Made by a program: the position numbers and the translations under genes. From JAYVJM01 sp043769275 (GTDB lineage: Bacteria > Pseudomonadota > Gammaproteobacteria > Pseudomonadales > UBA7239): a DNA stretch of 20,475 bases. The DNA lies in the NCBI GenBank assembly GCA_043769275.1, contig JAYVJM010000088.1, positions 1 to 20,475 of the forward strand. The letters run 5' to 3'. The notes below the pieces were generated by a model. The model was not told where the DNA came from and did no database searches. It saw nothing but the letters and a program-made list of their open reading frames with translations. Position 1 is the first letter of the stretch; each line of letters begins with the position of its first letter. Below, one piece after another: positions 7,940-16,329 of this stretch.

Positions 7940-8094
7940 GGCTTTGGCTCTTCGTCTGCTGTGCGGCGCTCAATATTACCCACCAGCAGACGAAGCTGCT
8001 TTAAATCTTCATTAAAGCCGTCTAGTGTCTGATAGTTCAGCCACAGCAGCCAGATAATAGCGAGCAACAGCAAACAGATAAAAAAAGAAGCCAT
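7936..8094 (-). CDS. Small single-pass membrane protein, 52 residues, unknown function
   Basis: A short gene read on the minus strand. The ATG (8094-8092) is preceded by GGAG about eight bases upstream. The product begins MASFFICLLLLAIIWLLWLN, a clear membrane helix at residues 3-19, followed by a charged, probably helical tail (NEDLKQLRLLVGNIERR) ending in an acidic DEEPKP. The predicted topology is a membrane anchor with a cytoplasmic or periplasmic amphipathic helix; the side is uncertain. Its TAA and the TAA of the convergent porin gene share bases 7937-7938. I do not recognise the family. The good ribosome site and sensible protein composition argue it is real rather than chance. Confidence 0.65.
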   Translation of the reverse strand: MASFFICLLLLAIIWLLWLNYQTLDGFNEDLKQLRLLVGNIERRTADEEPKP

Positions 8095-8239
8095 ACATTT
8101 TCTCCACTAAATCTGAAGGGGACGGCAAAGCGGCATTAGCATACTCACAAGCCTCCGATACACACCACGCCTTGTGCCGTGTTAGGCTTCACGCGAAAAA
8201 CCGATACCGCCACGCATTATCCGGCGCGGGATGATACCC

Positions 8240-8276
8240 TTATCAGCAACAAAATGCCTTTATATTATTTGCTGAT
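8240..8276 (+). promoter_or_regulatory. Candidate sigma70 promoter overlapped by an inverted repeat, upstream of the RND operon
   Basis: TTATCA (8240-8245) and TATTAT (8263-8268) are separated by 17 bases and match four and five of six consensus positions. The same stretch holds a perfect 8-bp inverted repeat, ATCAGCAA (8242-8249) and TTGCTGAT (8269-8276), whose arms cover the -35 box and abut the -10 box. That geometry would suit a dimeric repressor, as is common for efflux pumps (TetR, MarR). No regulator gene is adjacent. Transcription from here would leave a leader of roughly 150 bases before the adaptor gene. Confidence 0.4.
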
Positions 8277-8444
8277 TTCGCGTCTTAAAAGCATCACCGC
8301 TTTGGCAGCCCACCCCCCCTATCTGAATGTCGCATACACGTTGCGCTCTTTATATCGTAGGCTTTGCGTTGGCTCGTGCCTGTTTAACGCGGCAGGCTTT
8401 TGTCTAAAAAAATGGGTTTTATGGGCGACATTGTGAATAACAAT

Positions 8445-9569
8445 ATGAAAAAAAACATGAAAAAAACTTATTGGGTAGCCCTGTTAATGATTGCCTTGAT
8501 GTCGGCATGGATGGTGAGCGGCATTCTGTCACATAAAGCCACGCCCTCAGAAAAGCCCGTCCCCGCAGAAAAACCGCTAACGCACGTCCGTGTGCAGCAT
8601 CTCACAGCGCAGCTACAACGCATTGAAGTGGTATTGCGCGGACATACAGAAGCCAAACGCATGGTCGACGTTAAAGCAGAAATCGCCGGTCGCGTGACCG
8701 CAGTGAAAGCGGAAAAAGGCCAGCGCGTTAAAGCCGGCGACGTATTGTGCGAGCTGGCTGAAGATGATCGGCGTGAGCAACTGGCGCAGGCACAAGCCGC
8801 CTTTGACAAAGCCAATACAGACTACCAAGGCGCGCTGCAACTGAAGAGAAAAAATCTTTTATCTGAAAGCGCGATGGCGGCTGGAAAATCTATGCTGGCA
8901 AGCGCAAAAGCGGCACTCAAAGTATCCGAACTGGCGTTGGCGCACACGCGCATAAAAGCACCGTTTGCGGGCGTAATTGAGACACGTCCGGCTGAAGAGG
9001 GTGCGCTGTTGGAGCGCGGCGCAATCTGCACGCGCCTGATGGATGAAGGCAGCTTGCTAGCCACGGCGCAAGCCTCCGAAAAAGAAGTGTTACGGCTGGC
9101 CTTGGCCTTGCCGGTAACCGTGACGTTAAGCAGCGGAGAGTCACTCAACGGCAAAATCAGTTTTATCGGCCGCAGTGCTGACGCGCTGACACGCACCTAC
9201 CGCGTTGAGGCCACGCTCGACAACGGTGGCACACTGAATCACAGCATCATGAGCGTACGCGATGGCATTACCGCACAAATCCACGTGCCACTGGCAGAGG
9301 TCGTGGCGCACCGCATCTCACCGGCACTGCTTGCGCTGGATGACGGCGGGCATGTGGGTGTGCGCACAACCAACACGCAGCAGCGCGTTGAATTTCACCC
9401 AGTGGACGTGATACGCGAAAGCGCAGAGGGCGTGTGGGTCACTGGCCTGCCCAGAGAAATTGATCTCATTACCGTCGGCCAAGAGCTAGTGGCAGCAGGT
9501 GATTCGGTAGCGGTCACACGCGTTGCTGAAGATGCGGCTCTCGTGCAAACGAAACAGGCTTCGCCATGA
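8445..9569 (+). CDS. RND efflux periplasmic adaptor (membrane fusion protein, HlyD/AcrA family)
   Basis: About 374 residues, linking the inner-membrane pump to an outer-membrane channel. An N-terminal hydrophobic segment (YWVALLMIALMSAW) anchors or exports it; no lipobox Cys is seen. Then come the first lipoyl half (VDVKAEIAGRVTAV), a short helical hairpin rich in Ala and Gln (REQLAQAQAAFDKA onwards), and the second lipoyl half (TRIKAPFAGVIETRPAEEGA). Beta-barrel and membrane-proximal domains follow. The start is uncertain: in-frame starts occur at 8400 (TTG), 8412, 8421, 8445 and 8457 with no clear ribosome site; 8445 is chosen because MKKNMKK gives a normal positively charged leader. The stop overlaps the pump start by four bases (ATGA). 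No outer-membrane channel gene is adjacent. Confidence 0.9.
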   Translation: MKKNMKKTYWVALLMIALMSAWMVSGILSHKATPSEKPVPAEKPLTHVRVQHLTAQLQRIEVVLRGHTEAKRMVDVKAEIAGRVTAVKAEKGQRVKAGDVLCELAEDDRREQLAQAQAAFDKANTDYQGALQLKRKNLLSESAMAAGKSMLASAKAALKVSELALAHTRIKAPFAGVIETRPAEEGALLERGAICTRLMDEGSLLATAQASEKEVLRLALALPVTVTLSSGESLNGKISFIGRSADALTRTYRVEATLDNGGTLNHSIMSVRDGITAQIHVPLAEVVAHRISPALLALDDGGHVGVRTTNTQQRVEFHPVDVIRESAEGVWVTGLPREIDLITVGQELVAAGDSVAVTRVAEDAALVQTKQASP

Positions 9570-12500
9570 AGCGCTGGCTAGATTTACTGATTGACCGCAG
9601 CCGCACCACGTTGAGCTTGCTAGCACTGGTGCTGATTACGGGTATTTATGCCTATCGCCACATGCCTGTGGAAGCCACGCCAACCATTGCCACGCCATAT
9701 ATTTCGATCACCGTGGTGCTGGAAGGCGTATCACCGCAAGATGGCGTGCGTCTGTTAATTAAGCCCGCAGAAGTGGAACTGCGCGGCATTGATGGCGTAA
9801 AAGAAATCACCGCGCAAGCACTCGAAAATATGGTCAATATCGTGATCGAGTTTAACGGCGATGTAAGCACAGCACAGGCATTGGCCAATGTCCGTGCAGC
9901 AATTGACCGTGCGCGCGGCGAATTTCCGCAAGATGCCAAAGAGCCCATCATCAAAGAAATTTCTTCCGATGCTTTCCCCGCGATTGTGGTAAGCCTCGTC
10001 GGGAAAGGCGTACAGGAGCGCGTGCTCTATAACCGCGCACAGATATTGCGTCACAAAATGCAGTCGCTGCCCAATGTGTTAGAGGCAAAGCTGGCCGGTC
10101 ACCGCGAGGAAGTGTTGGAAGCGGTTATTGACCGCGGCCAACTGGAAACCTACGGCATCAATAACAGCGAACTGATTAATGCCGTCAACGTGAATAACCT
10201 GCTGGTGCCCGCCGGCGAAATCGATACCGGTCGCGGACGCTTTTCCGTCAAGCTACCCGGGCTGATTGAAAATTATCAAGAGTTGCAGCTTCTGCCGTTA
10301 AAAGCGAGCACCGAAGGCGTAATTCATCTGGGCGACGTAGCCGACGTTCGACGCACATTTAAAGATGCCAGCCAAATCACACGCGTAAATGGACATCCCG
10401 CCATCTCGATTGAAGTCAGCAAACGCGCAGGCAGCAACATGATTGCCGTCGCCGACGGCGTGCGGACGCTGCTCGACGAAGAACGTAAAACCTTACCCGC
10501 CGGTATAGAGCTAATTACCACCTTCGATCAAACACCGTTTTCGCTGCAAATGGTTTCTGAACTGGAGGGCAACGTACTCGCCGCGCTGGTGTTGGTTTTA
10601 GTGGTTGTCGTGGCCGCACTGGGCTTACGGTCCGCTCTGCTGGTGAGCCTCGGGGTGCCTATCGCGGCACTGGGCGGCATTGCCGTGATTTATTTCCTCG
10701 GCTACTCCTTCAATTTTATGGTGCTGTTTGGCCTGTTGCTGGCGATTGGCATGATCGTGGATGGCGCGATTGTGATTGCCGAATATGCCGACTGCAAAAT
10801 GGCCGACGGCTGCACGCCGCGAGAAGCGTATGTGGCGGCCTCTGTACGCATGTTTGCACCCGCTACCGCCTCCATGCTCACCACGCTGGCCGCTTTTTTG
10901 CCGCTGATGTTTTGGCCAGGTGTCGACGGCCAATTTATGCGGATATTGCCCGTCACCGTGTTTGCTGTACTGGCTTTTTCACTGATATTTGCACTGATGT
11001 TTTTGCCGGTATTGGGCGCACTACTGGGGAAATCTAGCCTTGATGAAATCGCGATACAGCAGCTTCGCACGCTGGAGCACGGCGATCCGCGCACGCTGGG
11101 CGGCATTACCGGTGCCTATGCACGCTTAATTGAACGCGTACTGCATCACCCCCTGCTCTCACTTTCCACTGCGGCGGCCGTATTAATAGGCATTTTTATT
11201 GCCTACGGCCATTTCAATGCCGGCACACAATACTTCACAGAAGCCGAAGCCGCGCATGGCGAAGTGAACGTCAGCGCACGCGGCAACTTATCGGTACAAG
11301 AAGCCGCCACGCTGGTGAAAGAAGTAGAAACCATCGTGCGCGCCATACCGGAGGTGGTGACGGTTTACACCAGCGCCTACCCTGTGGGGGCGGCGCAAGG
11401 ACGACGCAACGCAACCGAAGATGAAATAGGCCACATGCTAGTGGCACTGCAAGAATCTCATGAGCGCAAGCGCAGCAGCAAAGAAATCTTTTGGGATATT
11501 CGCCAACGAACCGCGCACCTGCATGGCATTCGTGTCTTTGCCGACGGACTCAAAGGCGGGCCACCAATTTCAAAAGATATTCAAATTGAACTGATATCCG
11601 ACAACCAAGCCCTGCTGCAAGCCGAAGCCACACGTGTACGTGAGCACCTGCAACGCATAAAAGGCTTGATTGACGTGGACGACACCATGCCATTGCCCGG
11701 CATCGAGTGGGAGTTACAAGTGGATCGCGCACAAGCCGCACTGTACGGCGCAAGTGTCGGCAACGCAGGGCTTGCCGTGCAATTATTGACCAACGGCGTA
11801 CTGATGGGAAAATACCGCCCAGACGATGCCGAAGAAGAAGTCGACATTCGCGTGCGTTACCCGTTAGCAGAACGCACCATCGAAGCACTGGACAAGCTCA
11901 CCGTGAACACCGCACACGGCGCAGTTCCCATTGGCAATTTTGTGCGGCGCATGGCAAAACCGCGCGTCAACAAACTGCTTCGCAAGGACGGCTCGGCTGT
12001 GGTTTCGGTGTATGCCAACGCCGCAATGGGCGTTTTACCAAACGACAAAATGGCGGAAATCCAACACTGGCTGGAGACAGAAGCCAATATCGATCCGCAA
12101 GTACAGGCGCATTTTCGCGGCGCGAATGAAAACCAAACCAAATCGCTGCAGTTTCTCAGCATCGCCTTTTTACTCGCAATGCTGTTGATGCTGGCAATGA
12201 TGGTGGCGCAGTTCAACAGCTTTTATCAAACGCTGCTGGTGTTATCATCGGTGGTGATGTCCACCGCCGGCGTACTGCTAGGCCACATGATTTTCCAGCA
12301 GCCGTTCAGCATCCTGCTGGGTGGCGTGGGCGTGGTGGCACTGGCGGGCATCATTGTGCACAACAACATCATCCTGCTCGACACCTACAACCACCTGCGC
12401 CGCGAACAACCGCAACTGTCGCTGGTGGAACTGGCCGTGCGCACCGGCGCGCAGCGTTTACGCCCTGTTTTTCTCACCGTCATTACCGCTGGTTTGGGTT

Positions 12501-12730
12501 TAGTGCCGCTGGCGTTGGGTGTGAGTGTTGACCTGATCGGGCGCGACATCAGCACACGCGGCATGGTTGCCTCCTACTGGAAGCCGCTGGCTGGCTGCCT
12601 GGTGTACGGCCTGAGCTTCGCCACCGTGCTGACCTTGGTGATCACGCCGCTGCTGATGATTATTCCGGAGCGGCTGCGGTTGTGGTGGGGCGCGCGCAGG
12701 GGAGTGTCAAACAAGGAGGCATTGGTTTAG
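9566..12730 (+). CDS. RND-superfamily efflux pump, inner-membrane permease
   Basis: A 1054-residue proton-driven exporter with the usual duplicated plan: helix 1 (residues 13-30), a large periplasmic porter loop, helices 2-6 (about 335-500), helix 7 near 530-550, a second periplasmic loop, and helices 8-12 to the end. Helix 4 contains IGMIVDGAIVIAEY: Asp399 aligns with AcrB Asp407, but the adjacent Asp408 is Gly400, as in metal-type pumps. In helix 10 the AcrB Lys940 position is His932 (GIIVHNNIILLD). These changes suggest a branch apart from AcrB; the substrate, drug, metabolite or other, cannot be told. It is translationally coupled to the adaptor gene. An outer-membrane partner must be encoded elsewhere. 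Confidence 0.93.
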   Translation: MKRWLDLLIDRSRTTLSLLALVLITGIYAYRHMPVEATPTIATPYISITVVLEGVSPQDGVRLLIKPAEVELRGIDGVKEITAQALENMVNIVIEFNGDVSTAQALANVRAAIDRARGEFPQDAKEPIIKEISSDAFPAIVVSLVGKGVQERVLYNRAQILRHKMQSLPNVLEAKLAGHREEVLEAVIDRGQLETYGINNSELINAVNVNNLLVPAGEIDTGRGRFSVKLPGLIENYQELQLLPLKASTEGVIHLGDVADVRRTFKDASQITRVNGHPAISIEVSKRAGSNMIAVADGVRTLLDEERKTLPAGIELITTFDQTPFSLQMVSELEGNVLAALVLVLVVVVAALGLRSALLVSLGVPIAALGGIAVIYFLGYSFNFMVLFGLLLAIGMIVDGAIVIAEYADCKMADGCTPREAYVAASVRMFAPATASMLTTLAAFLPLMFWPGVDGQFMRILPVTVFAVLAFSLIFALMFLPVLGALLGKSSLDEIAIQQLRTLEHGDPRTLGGITGAYARLIERVLHHPLLSLSTAAAVLIGIFIAYGHFNAGTQYFTEAEAAHGEVNVSARGNLSVQEAATLVKEVETIVRAIPEVVTVYTSAYPVGAAQGRRNATEDEIGHMLVALQESHERKRSSKEIFWDIRQRTAHLHGIRVFADGLKGGPPISKDIQIELISDNQALLQAEATRVREHLQRIKGLIDVDDTMPLPGIEWELQVDRAQAALYGASVGNAGLAVQLLTNGVLMGKYRPDDAEEEVDIRVRYPLAERTIEALDKLTVNTAHGAVPIGNFVRRMAKPRVNKLLRKDGSAVVSVYANAAMGVLPNDKMAEIQHWLETEANIDPQVQAHFRGANENQTKSLQFLSIAFLLAMLLMLAMMVAQFNSFYQTLLVLSSVVMSTAGVLLGHMIFQQPFSILLGGVGVVALAGIIVHNNIILLDTYNHLRREQPQLSLVELAVRTGAQRLRPVFLTVITAGLGLVPLALGVSVDLIGRDISTRGMVASYWKPLAGCLVYGLSFATVLTLVITPLLMIIPERLRLWWGARRGVSNKEALV

Positions 12731-12800
12731 TGGGCTGGTTGTTCCCGCACAGACGGGGACGGCATGAAAATAAAAGTTAAGGCTTGCCAAGGGTCACATA

Positions 12801-13508
12801 ATGATCAACATAGGCTCAACAGATTTCCTCATCAGCGTTCCGAGCCTTTCACAAGACGATTTTGAACGATACTCAACAAATTTATTCGACACATGGGAAA
12901 TGTGTGTTGCACAAAATCTATTACTTCCAGATTACGCAATATCTCTAGAAGTTGAAGAAGGCTCAATAAAGGGAGCAGGAAAAATAGGTGCCACATTAGC
13001 GGCTTTATATTTTGGCATTGGGCAATATGGCAGCTTTATATCCGGGCTACAGACTATTGGGAGCCAAGTTTCTTATGCAAGTGACGCATTACTAGAAAGC
13101 GCACGGTCTCCATTTGGCGGCAGCAATGTTAATGCAGAAGGTAAAAAAAGCCGGGGTTCACTATCGCAGCTACATAAACTGTTTGATAAAGTCCAAGCAG
13201 GAGCAATGTCACCAGATGAAGCAATGCGAAAAGTAGAAAAAATCTTTGGAGAAGAAGCGATTACTCTCCCAGGTTTTATGCATTATTTAAAGTCTGAATT
13301 TGAAAAGGCTCCTAGACATCCGAAGCAGTTAAGTCTCATTGATGAATCCTTGGAAGCATGTAACCCATTGCATCCACCTAAAAAAAGAAGTCCTTGTTCA
13401 CCTCGTCCAAAGCCAATTCCCACGTCACATCAATATCGGATAGAAATATGGCGAGAATCAAAGAAAGACGAAAAAAAAGTAAAAATAACCAAGCGGAAAG
13501 GCAAGTAA
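12801..13508 (+). CDS. Protein of unknown function, AT-rich gene, possible membrane-interacting helix
   Basis: A 235-residue protein I cannot assign. The ATG has AAGGG seven bases upstream. Residues 1-50 are mixed and acidic. LEVEEGSIKG leads into a glycine- and alanine-rich hydrophobic stretch (IGATLAALYFGIGQYGSFIS, about 60-80) that could be a membrane-inserting or amphipathic helix. Residues 105-160 look helical (LHKLFDKVQAGAMSPDEAMRK). The last 45 residues are strongly basic and proline-rich, ending KKVKITKRKGK. Base composition is clearly more AT than the RND and his genes on either side, and the codons differ (more AAA, ATA, TTA), which suggests recent acquisition. It is 70 bases after the pump gene and need not be co-transcribed with it. 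Confidence 0.7.
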   Translation: MINIGSTDFLISVPSLSQDDFERYSTNLFDTWEMCVAQNLLLPDYAISLEVEEGSIKGAGKIGATLAALYFGIGQYGSFISGLQTIGSQVSYASDALLESARSPFGGSNVNAEGKKSRGSLSQLHKLFDKVQAGAMSPDEAMRKVEKIFGEEAITLPGFMHYLKSEFEKAPRHPKQLSLIDESLEACNPLHPPKKRSPCSPRPKPIPTSHQYRIEIWRESKKDEKKVKITKRKGK

Positions 13509-13610
13509 TTCGGAAATACAACACGCCCATATATGCAAGGAACAAAGCCACATTGCACCAAATATATTCTCAACGCACTACAACGCTACACACCACCAAC
13601 AGTATCTGAC

Positions 13611-13865
13611 ATGACCCAAACAGCAAATCCAAGCACCCCCGAAATAGAAGCTGCCGCTTTTCGCCGTCTGCTGGCACATTTAGACAGCCGCAAAGACGTG
13701 CAGAACATAGACTTGATGAATCAGGCGGGGTTTTGCCGCAACTGTCTGGCGAAATGGCTCAGCGCAGCGGCGGCCGAGCGCGGGGTAGAGGTAGACTACG
13801 AAGCCGCGCGTGAAATTGTGTACGGTATGCCGTACAGCGAATGGAAAGAGAAATACCAGCGTTAA
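13611..13865 (+). CDS. DUF1244 family protein
   Basis: An 84-residue cytoplasmic protein matching the DUF1244 pattern: AFRRLLAHLDSRKDVQNIDL, then the paired cysteines in MNQAGFCRNCLAKW (CxxC), and the C-terminal YGMPYSEWKEKYQ. The family is widespread in proteobacteria and has no settled biochemical role. The ATG at 13611 is chosen because homology begins just after it; the open frame extends further upstream but there the sequence is AT-rich and unrelated. No strong ribosome site precedes it. Its TAA overlaps the stop of the convergent HIT gene. Confidence 0.85.
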   Translation: MTQTANPSTPEIEAAAFRRLLAHLDSRKDVQNIDLMNQAGFCRNCLAKWLSAAAAERGVEVDYEAAREIVYGMPYSEWKEKYQR

Positions 13866-14281
13866 CCGGCGCGCAGCACCCCATCCAAAAATTCGCGCGA
13901 CAACGCCAGCATCGCCGCCAACGCGTCTGGCTCATAGTCACGCGCGGGCGTTTTGCCCCACACGGGCGCAGGCCAGGCGGCATCGTTTTCAAACCGCGCA
14001 ACCACATGCACGTGCAGTTGCGACACTACATTACCCAGGGCGGCAATATTCATTTTTTTAGCGGCGGTTTTCTGTTGTACAAACTGCGCAAGACTGTTGC
14101 TTTCACGCAGCAACTGCTGCTGGTCGATGCTTTCTAGCTCAAACCATTCTCTTTTATCAGAACGCGCCGGAACCAACACCCACCATGGGTAATTCGCATC
14201 GTTCATCAATAGGAGTTGGCAGAGAGGCAATTGGCCAATCAGTACCGTATCGGCCTGTAGTTGCGGGTGCAGCGTGAACAT
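13862..14281 (-). CDS. HIT-domain family protein
   Basis: A 139-residue histidine-triad-like protein. The active-site region reads VSQLHVHVVARF (two of the three canonical His, with Gln at the first position) followed by AWPAPVWG. LLMNDANYPWWVLVPAR is the usual N-terminal landmark. HIT proteins hydrolyse or transfer nucleoside monophosphates; this subgroup's substrate is unknown. The ATG at 14281 is preferred to the GTG one codon upstream, with AAGG about eight bases ahead. It begins 13 bases after the hisA stop and so is probably the distal gene of the his transcript, occupying the place where hisF is often found. Confidence 0.85.
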   Translation of the reverse strand: MFTLHPQLQADTVLIGQLPLCQLLLMNDANYPWWVLVPARSDKREWFELESIDQQQLLRESNSLAQFVQQKTAAKKMNIAALGNVVSQLHVHVVARFENDAAWPAPVWGKTPARDYEPDALAAMLALSREFLDGVLRAG

Positions 14282-14294
14282 CACTTAAACCTTT

Positions 14295-15029
14295 TTAAGC
14301 AGCTTGATCGCACCACTGCTGCGCCTGCGCCAAATCCAGCGTGCCTTCGTAAATGGCGCGCCCTGTAATTGCGCCCAACAAGCCGCGTGCAGCCACCGCT
14401 CTGAGTGCGCGAATATCATCCAAGTTTGTCACGCCGCCAGAGGCAATCACGGGTATGCCGCAGGCTTCGGCAAGTGCGAGTGTGGCCGCTACGTTCACGC
14501 CTTGCATCATGCCGTCACGTGCAATGTCGGTGTAAACAATCGCGGCCACGCCGTCACTAGCAAACTGACGCGCCAGATCGGGGGCTTTGATGTTGCTCAC
14601 TTCCGCCCAGCCATCGGTGGCTACAAAGCCGTCTTGCGCATCAATGCCCACAATGATTTTACCTGCAAACTGCTTGCACATATCACTCACAAATTGCGGC
14701 TCTTTTACCGCTTTCGTGCCGATAATGACGTAGCTCACGCCTGCGGATAAATACGCCTCAATAATCTCTGCCGAACGAATGCCGCCGCCAATTTGTATCG
14801 GTAAATGCGGAAATTTACCGGCAATCGCCTTTACCGCGTCGCCATTGATGGGCGTGCCCGCAAAGGCACCGTTCAAATCCACCAAATGCAAGCGACGCGC
14901 ACCTGCGTCTACCCAGCGTTGAGCCATCGCCACAGGGTTCGCCCCGAACACCGTCGAATCTTCCATGCGCCCTTGTTTCAAGCGCACACACTCACCGTCT
15001 TTTAAATCAATTGCAGGGATAATTAACAC
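14295..15029 (-). CDS. hisA: Phosphoribosylformimino-AICAR ribotide isomerase (HisA)
   Basis: A 244-residue TIM-barrel isomerase for the fourth step of histidine synthesis, opening the ribose of ProFAR to PRFAR. The two catalytic aspartates are present: Asp8 in LIIPAIDLKDG and Asp130 in KIIVGIDAQDG. Phosphate-binding loops are GGGIRSAE and ASGGVTNLDDI, and the second-half signature is VYTDIARDGMMQG. The GTG at 15029 is taken as the start because it gives the canonical N-terminus; a TTG two codons earlier, overlapping the hisH stop, is also possible and is better placed relative to GGAATGGG. It lies directly after hisH in a compact his operon. Confidence 0.95.
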   Translation of the reverse strand: MLIIPAIDLKDGECVRLKQGRMEDSTVFGANPVAMAQRWVDAGARRLHLVDLNGAFAGTPINGDAVKAIAGKFPHLPIQIGGGIRSAEIIEAYLSAGVSYVIIGTKAVKEPQFVSDMCKQFAGKIIVGIDAQDGFVATDGWAEVSNIKAPDLARQFASDGVAAIVYTDIARDGMMQGVNVAATLALAEACGIPVIASGGVTNLDDIRALRAVAARGLLGAITGRAIYEGTLDLAQAQQWCDQAA

Positions 15030-15031
15030 GC

Positions 15032-15679
15032 TCAACAATGCCCATTCCACATCATAAAATTTTTCAACAATTGCAAGCCAGCGTTGTGACTTTTTTCTGG
15101 ATGAAACTGTACGGCAAACAAGTTTTTGGTTGCCAGCACAGCATCGAACTGCACGCCGTAGTCGCAAGTGGCATATACGATTTTGCGTTGTGTTACTTGG
15201 GCGTAATAGCTATGAACAAAATAAAAACGGCTGTCTTGTGCAACGCCCCACCACAGCGGATGCGTTTGAGTCTGGTGCAAATTATTCCAACCCATGTGCG
15301 GCACTTTCAGGCGCGTATCGTTCGCATCGCGTAAATCGTCGCCAAACAGTTTTACCTCGCCGTGCAACAGGCCGATGCAGTCTACGCCGCCATTTTCCTC
15401 GCTTCTATCAAGCAATGCCTGCATGCCAACACAAATCGCAAACACCGGCTTTTCAGCCACCATTTCCGGTAACAGCCTATCAAAACCCAAGCTGCGAATT
15501 TCTGCCATGCAATCTGCAATGGCTCCCACACCCGGAAACACCACGCGGTCTGCTGCGCGAATATCGGCTTCATTACGGGTTACCAGCACGCGCGTATTCG
15601 ACGAAACGCGCTCCAACGCATTTGCTACTGAATGCAAATTACCCATGCCATAGTCAATAACAGCAACCGTTGTAATCAT
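15032..15679 (-). CDS. hisH: Imidazole glycerol phosphate synthase, glutaminase subunit (HisH)
   Basis: A 215-residue class I glutamine amidotransferase that supplies ammonia to HisF to form imidazole glycerol phosphate and AICAR. The catalytic triad is visible: Cys83 in AICVGMQALL, and His193 and Glu195 in VQFHPEKS. The N-terminus VAVIDYGMGNLHSV and VVFPGVGAI oxyanion region are characteristic. It starts immediately after the hisB stop with no intergenic base and ends next to hisA, so it is translated from the same message. Its synthase partner HisF is not encoded in this window. Confidence 0.96.
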   Translation of the reverse strand: MITTVAVIDYGMGNLHSVANALERVSSNTRVLVTRNEADIRAADRVVFPGVGAIADCMAEIRSLGFDRLLPEMVAEKPVFAICVGMQALLDRSEENGGVDCIGLLHGEVKLFGDDLRDANDTRLKVPHMGWNNLHQTQTHPLWWGVAQDSRFYFVHSYYAQVTQRKIVYATCDYGVQFDAVLATKNLFAVQFHPEKSHNAGLQLLKNFMMWNGHC

Positions 15680-16273
15680 TTAAAGCGTGCCTTTAGTGGA
15701 TGGCATCATGCCGGCCATGCGTGAATCAAACTCCAGCGCCATACGCAAAGCGCGGCCAAATGCTTTAAATATAGTTTCAATCTGGTGATGGGTATTGCGC
15801 CCGCGTAGATTGTCGATGTGCAGAGAAATTTGTGCGTGATTAACGAAGCCCTGAAAAAACTCCCTGAACAAATCAACATCGAAATCACCCACGCGCGGGC
15901 GCGTGAAATCGACGTGCATTTCCAAGTGTGGACGGCCAGAGAAATCGACGACAACCCGCGAAAGCGCTTCGTCGAGCGGCACATAAGCATGACCGTAGCG
16001 ACGAATGCCTTTTTTATCGCCAATGGCTTTGCTAAAGGCTTGCCCGAGTGTAATGCCGACATCTTCCACTGAATGGTGAGCATCAATGGCGATATCGCCT
16101 CGCGCCTTCACGTCAATATCAATCAAACCATGGCGGGAAATTTGATCGAGCATGTGCTCTAAAAAAGGCACCGGCGTATCAAAGCGGCTCACACCGGTTC
16201 CATCAAGATCAACCGCAACCGTAATCTGGGTTTCCAGTGTATCGCGCGAAACGCTGGCCTTGCGTTCAATCAT
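15680..16273 (-). CDS. hisB: Imidazoleglycerol-phosphate dehydratase (HisB, monofunctional)
   Basis: A 197-residue manganese enzyme for dehydration of imidazole glycerol phosphate. The metal-binding motifs are DAHHSVEDVGI (64-74) and GRNTHHQIE near the C-terminus, with FLEHMLDQISRHG (38-50) also conserved. It lacks the histidinol-phosphatase half fused to it in enteric bacteria. The ATG at 16273 gives the normal length; the frame stays open 96 codons further upstream, but that stretch runs through a terminator and has no homology. No strong ribosome site precedes the ATG. A -10-like TATACT (16315-16310) about 35 bases upstream may mark the operon promoter. First gene of hisB-hisH-hisA-HIT. 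Confidence 0.95.
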   Translation of the reverse strand: MIERKASVSRDTLETQITVAVDLDGTGVSRFDTPVPFLEHMLDQISRHGLIDIDVKARGDIAIDAHHSVEDVGITLGQAFSKAIGDKKGIRRYGHAYVPLDEALSRVVVDFSGRPHLEMHVDFTRPRVGDFDVDLFREFFQGFVNHAQISLHIDNLRGRNTHHQIETIFKAFGRALRMALEFDSRMAGMMPSTKGTL

Positions 16274-16329
16274 GGGAAGGACGCTCGTGCAAATCAGAAA
16301 TGAAAGCACAGTATAAATGTTGAAACCAC

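Noticed and set aside
12741..12760. Hairpin GTTCCC/GGGGAC after the RND pump gene
   Set aside because: Only six pairs including one G-T, and no T-run follows, so it is not a convincing terminator.
3109..12790. GGCTTGCCAA present both after mtnC and before the AT-rich gene, considered as possible attachment sites
   Set aside because: A ten-base match between two places in 20 kb is expected many times by chance.
13394..13609. Open frame of 71 codons overlapping the end of the AT-rich unknown gene
   Set aside because: Lysine-rich low-complexity translation in a second frame of AT-rich DNA; no ribosome site and no recognisable pattern.
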